A stretch of 64,000 nucleotides of DNA from Zonotrichia leucophrys gambelii (lineage: Eukaryota; Chordata; Aves; Passeriformes; Passerellidae), in the NCBI RefSeq assembly GCF_028769735.1, contig NC_088170.1, forward strand, positions 50,129,585 to 50,193,584, given 5' to 3'. The translations under genes and the position numbers were made by a program. The notes under the pieces were generated by a model. That model saw nothing but the letters and a program-made list of their open reading frames with translations. It had not been told where the DNA came from and made no database searches. Shown piece after piece: positions 62,650-64,000 of the stretch. Position 1 is the first letter of the stretch, and the number at the start of each line of letters is the position of its first letter.

Positions 62650-64000
62650 CTGCAAACATGACAAAATAAAATTACTAAACATGAGCCAAAGCCAAGAGAT
62701 GTGCTCTGTCTGTGGCAGAACACATCTGAGTATGTCATGTCAGGTCCTGTCTCATTTGGGGAGGAAGAATGGGCCAAGTGAAAAATGTGAAAATATTTTA
62801 TGAAACTTTGCATCAAAAAAAGGAAAAAAATCAAACAGATTATTGTGGGCAAGGTGATATGATCAGAATAAAAATATAACAGCAAAAAAAAAAAAGAGAG
62901 AATATAAACTTTTTTTTTCAGAGAGCAAAGAAAAGCATGAAGGCCTTACTCTTGAAAAAATGACTGTATATGTTTCTTTTGATTTCATTACATTCTAGAG
63001 CAGATGAATTTATTTTTAAAATAAATCTTTTTGAATACATTTTACATTCATTTGGTAATCAAAAAGGATGGTTTATAGTAAAATTTTATTCCTTGAAGTC
63101 TGAGGGTGTTTTTTAACAGCTAGAGAGTGATTTTACTTCCTATATTTGCCTTAAAGAGATCAGCTTCTTCTGAGGAGGACATCCAGTTTTCCTTGTGCAA
63201 ATGCTGTAAATCTTTAGAAGTTCACTAATGTCTATACTCATTTTCAGTAACTTAACATGTTGGAACTGTTTTCTCTGTCAAAAATTTATATTCTTAGGCA
63301 ATCATTAAAGAAGAGAAGAAATCTGTGAAAAATATTATCAGCAAGTAAATCCAGTTCTTCATCAAAGACATATAACTATTGTACCTTTTTACCAGCACAT
63401 AAACGTAGGCTTTAAAATGCCAGTGTTGGAGCTGAGCACTGCATCAGGGGAGTTCTCTGATCCTGGAGTTAAAGATGAAGGTGGAAGGAGTTTGTGAAAC
63501 AGGATGAGCATTGAATCCTGCTGAGAGTGTTTTGCTCAGGGTTTATAAGAACATATCACAGTGAGAAATGCCTACACATGCAACACAGGAAGATGTTATT
63601 GCTTTCAAACTTATGCCACTCATTTTGAATATATAATTTTGAATATTTTTGAGTTGCCAGCATGGAACATAGGTAGCTTGATCTACACAAGAGCTGAGAC
63701 CCCTCAGCTTCAAATAAATTCAGATAAATCTTCACTTGCATTTATGAAATGCAGGCCCTGGGTGGTGTAGACTTATGTAGTCAGGTCTGAAAGGCATGAA
63801 ATAAAAGACAACTTCTGTAAAGTGGTCTACAAATGTGGTTTTGCATCATGGACTTTCTGATGACTACCTATAGTTCTTTTTGACATGGGGCAAATGGAGA
63901 AATGATGAATTGGCAAAAGTCTGAAAGAAATGCTGAGCATCTCCTGCTATTACTGAAAAGTACTTTGTGTGTTCCAGCGGTAGGACTGAAGGATGACAAC
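62650..64000 (-). other. CADPS2: CADPS2 intron, incomplete (continues beyond the window)
   Basis: AT-rich with A and T runs near 62810-62920. No CAPS-like exon and no repeat were recognised. The preceding CADPS2 exon should lie to the right of the window. Confidence 0.75.

Noticed and set aside
63171..63260. Possible additional CADPS2 exon upstream of 62649
   Set aside because: No CAPS-like peptide between matching splice sites was found.
1..64000. tRNA, rRNA, CRISPR arrays, endogenous retrovirus genes
   Set aside because: No cloverleaf, rRNA core, regular spacer array or gag/pol-like frame was recognised; small degraded fragments cannot be excluded by eye.

Overview
The window looks like nuclear DNA from a bird. 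It carries CR1 LINE copies of avian type, including one very close to a 3' end I know from songbird genomes, little other recognisable mobile DNA, and one vertebrate gene spread over most of its length. No prokaryotic operon, rRNA, tRNA or CRISPR array was seen. The species cannot be named from the sequence; a passerine is my guess.

The main content is the 3' end of one gene on the minus strand, read from right to left. Twelve exons (62649 down to 7186) splice through canonical GT-AG sites into a single open frame of 437 codons plus a stop. The protein matches the C-terminal third of CAPS, the calcium-dependent activator protein for secretion, and its tail points to the CADPS2 paralogue rather than CADPS. 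CAPS proteins prime dense-core vesicles for exocytosis. The encoded part covers the C-terminal half of the MUN/MHD1 region, a proline-rich linker and the acidic C terminus. The exons include a 15-nt microexon (FASQW) that is too short for an ORF search. Introns range from 114 bases to about 16.6 kb. The 5' exons lie beyond the right edge.

Layout. 1-3850: a GC- and CpG-rich block with no convincing gene, containing a part that looks like a conserved regulatory element. In human and other vertebrates FEZF1 lies next to the 3' end of CADPS2, so this is probably FEZF1 upstream/regulatory DNA or the promoter of a divergent long noncoding RNA; no FEZF1 coding exon is visible. 3850-6680: intergenic DNA. 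About 6685-7185: probable CADPS2 3' UTR. 7186-62649: CADPS2 exons and introns. 62650-64000: the next intron upstream, with no exon found.

Other contents are four CR1 fragments (9701, 18209, 43158 and about 53985), a 44-base minisatellite (47953-48245), several simple repeats, several perfect hairpins, and intronic or upstream segments whose texture (clustered TAATTA, octamer and similar motifs) suggests conserved noncoding elements. The last group is inference and needs alignment. No undescribed system was found; the most notable items are the microexon, the CpG-rich block without a gene, and the candidate regulatory segments.
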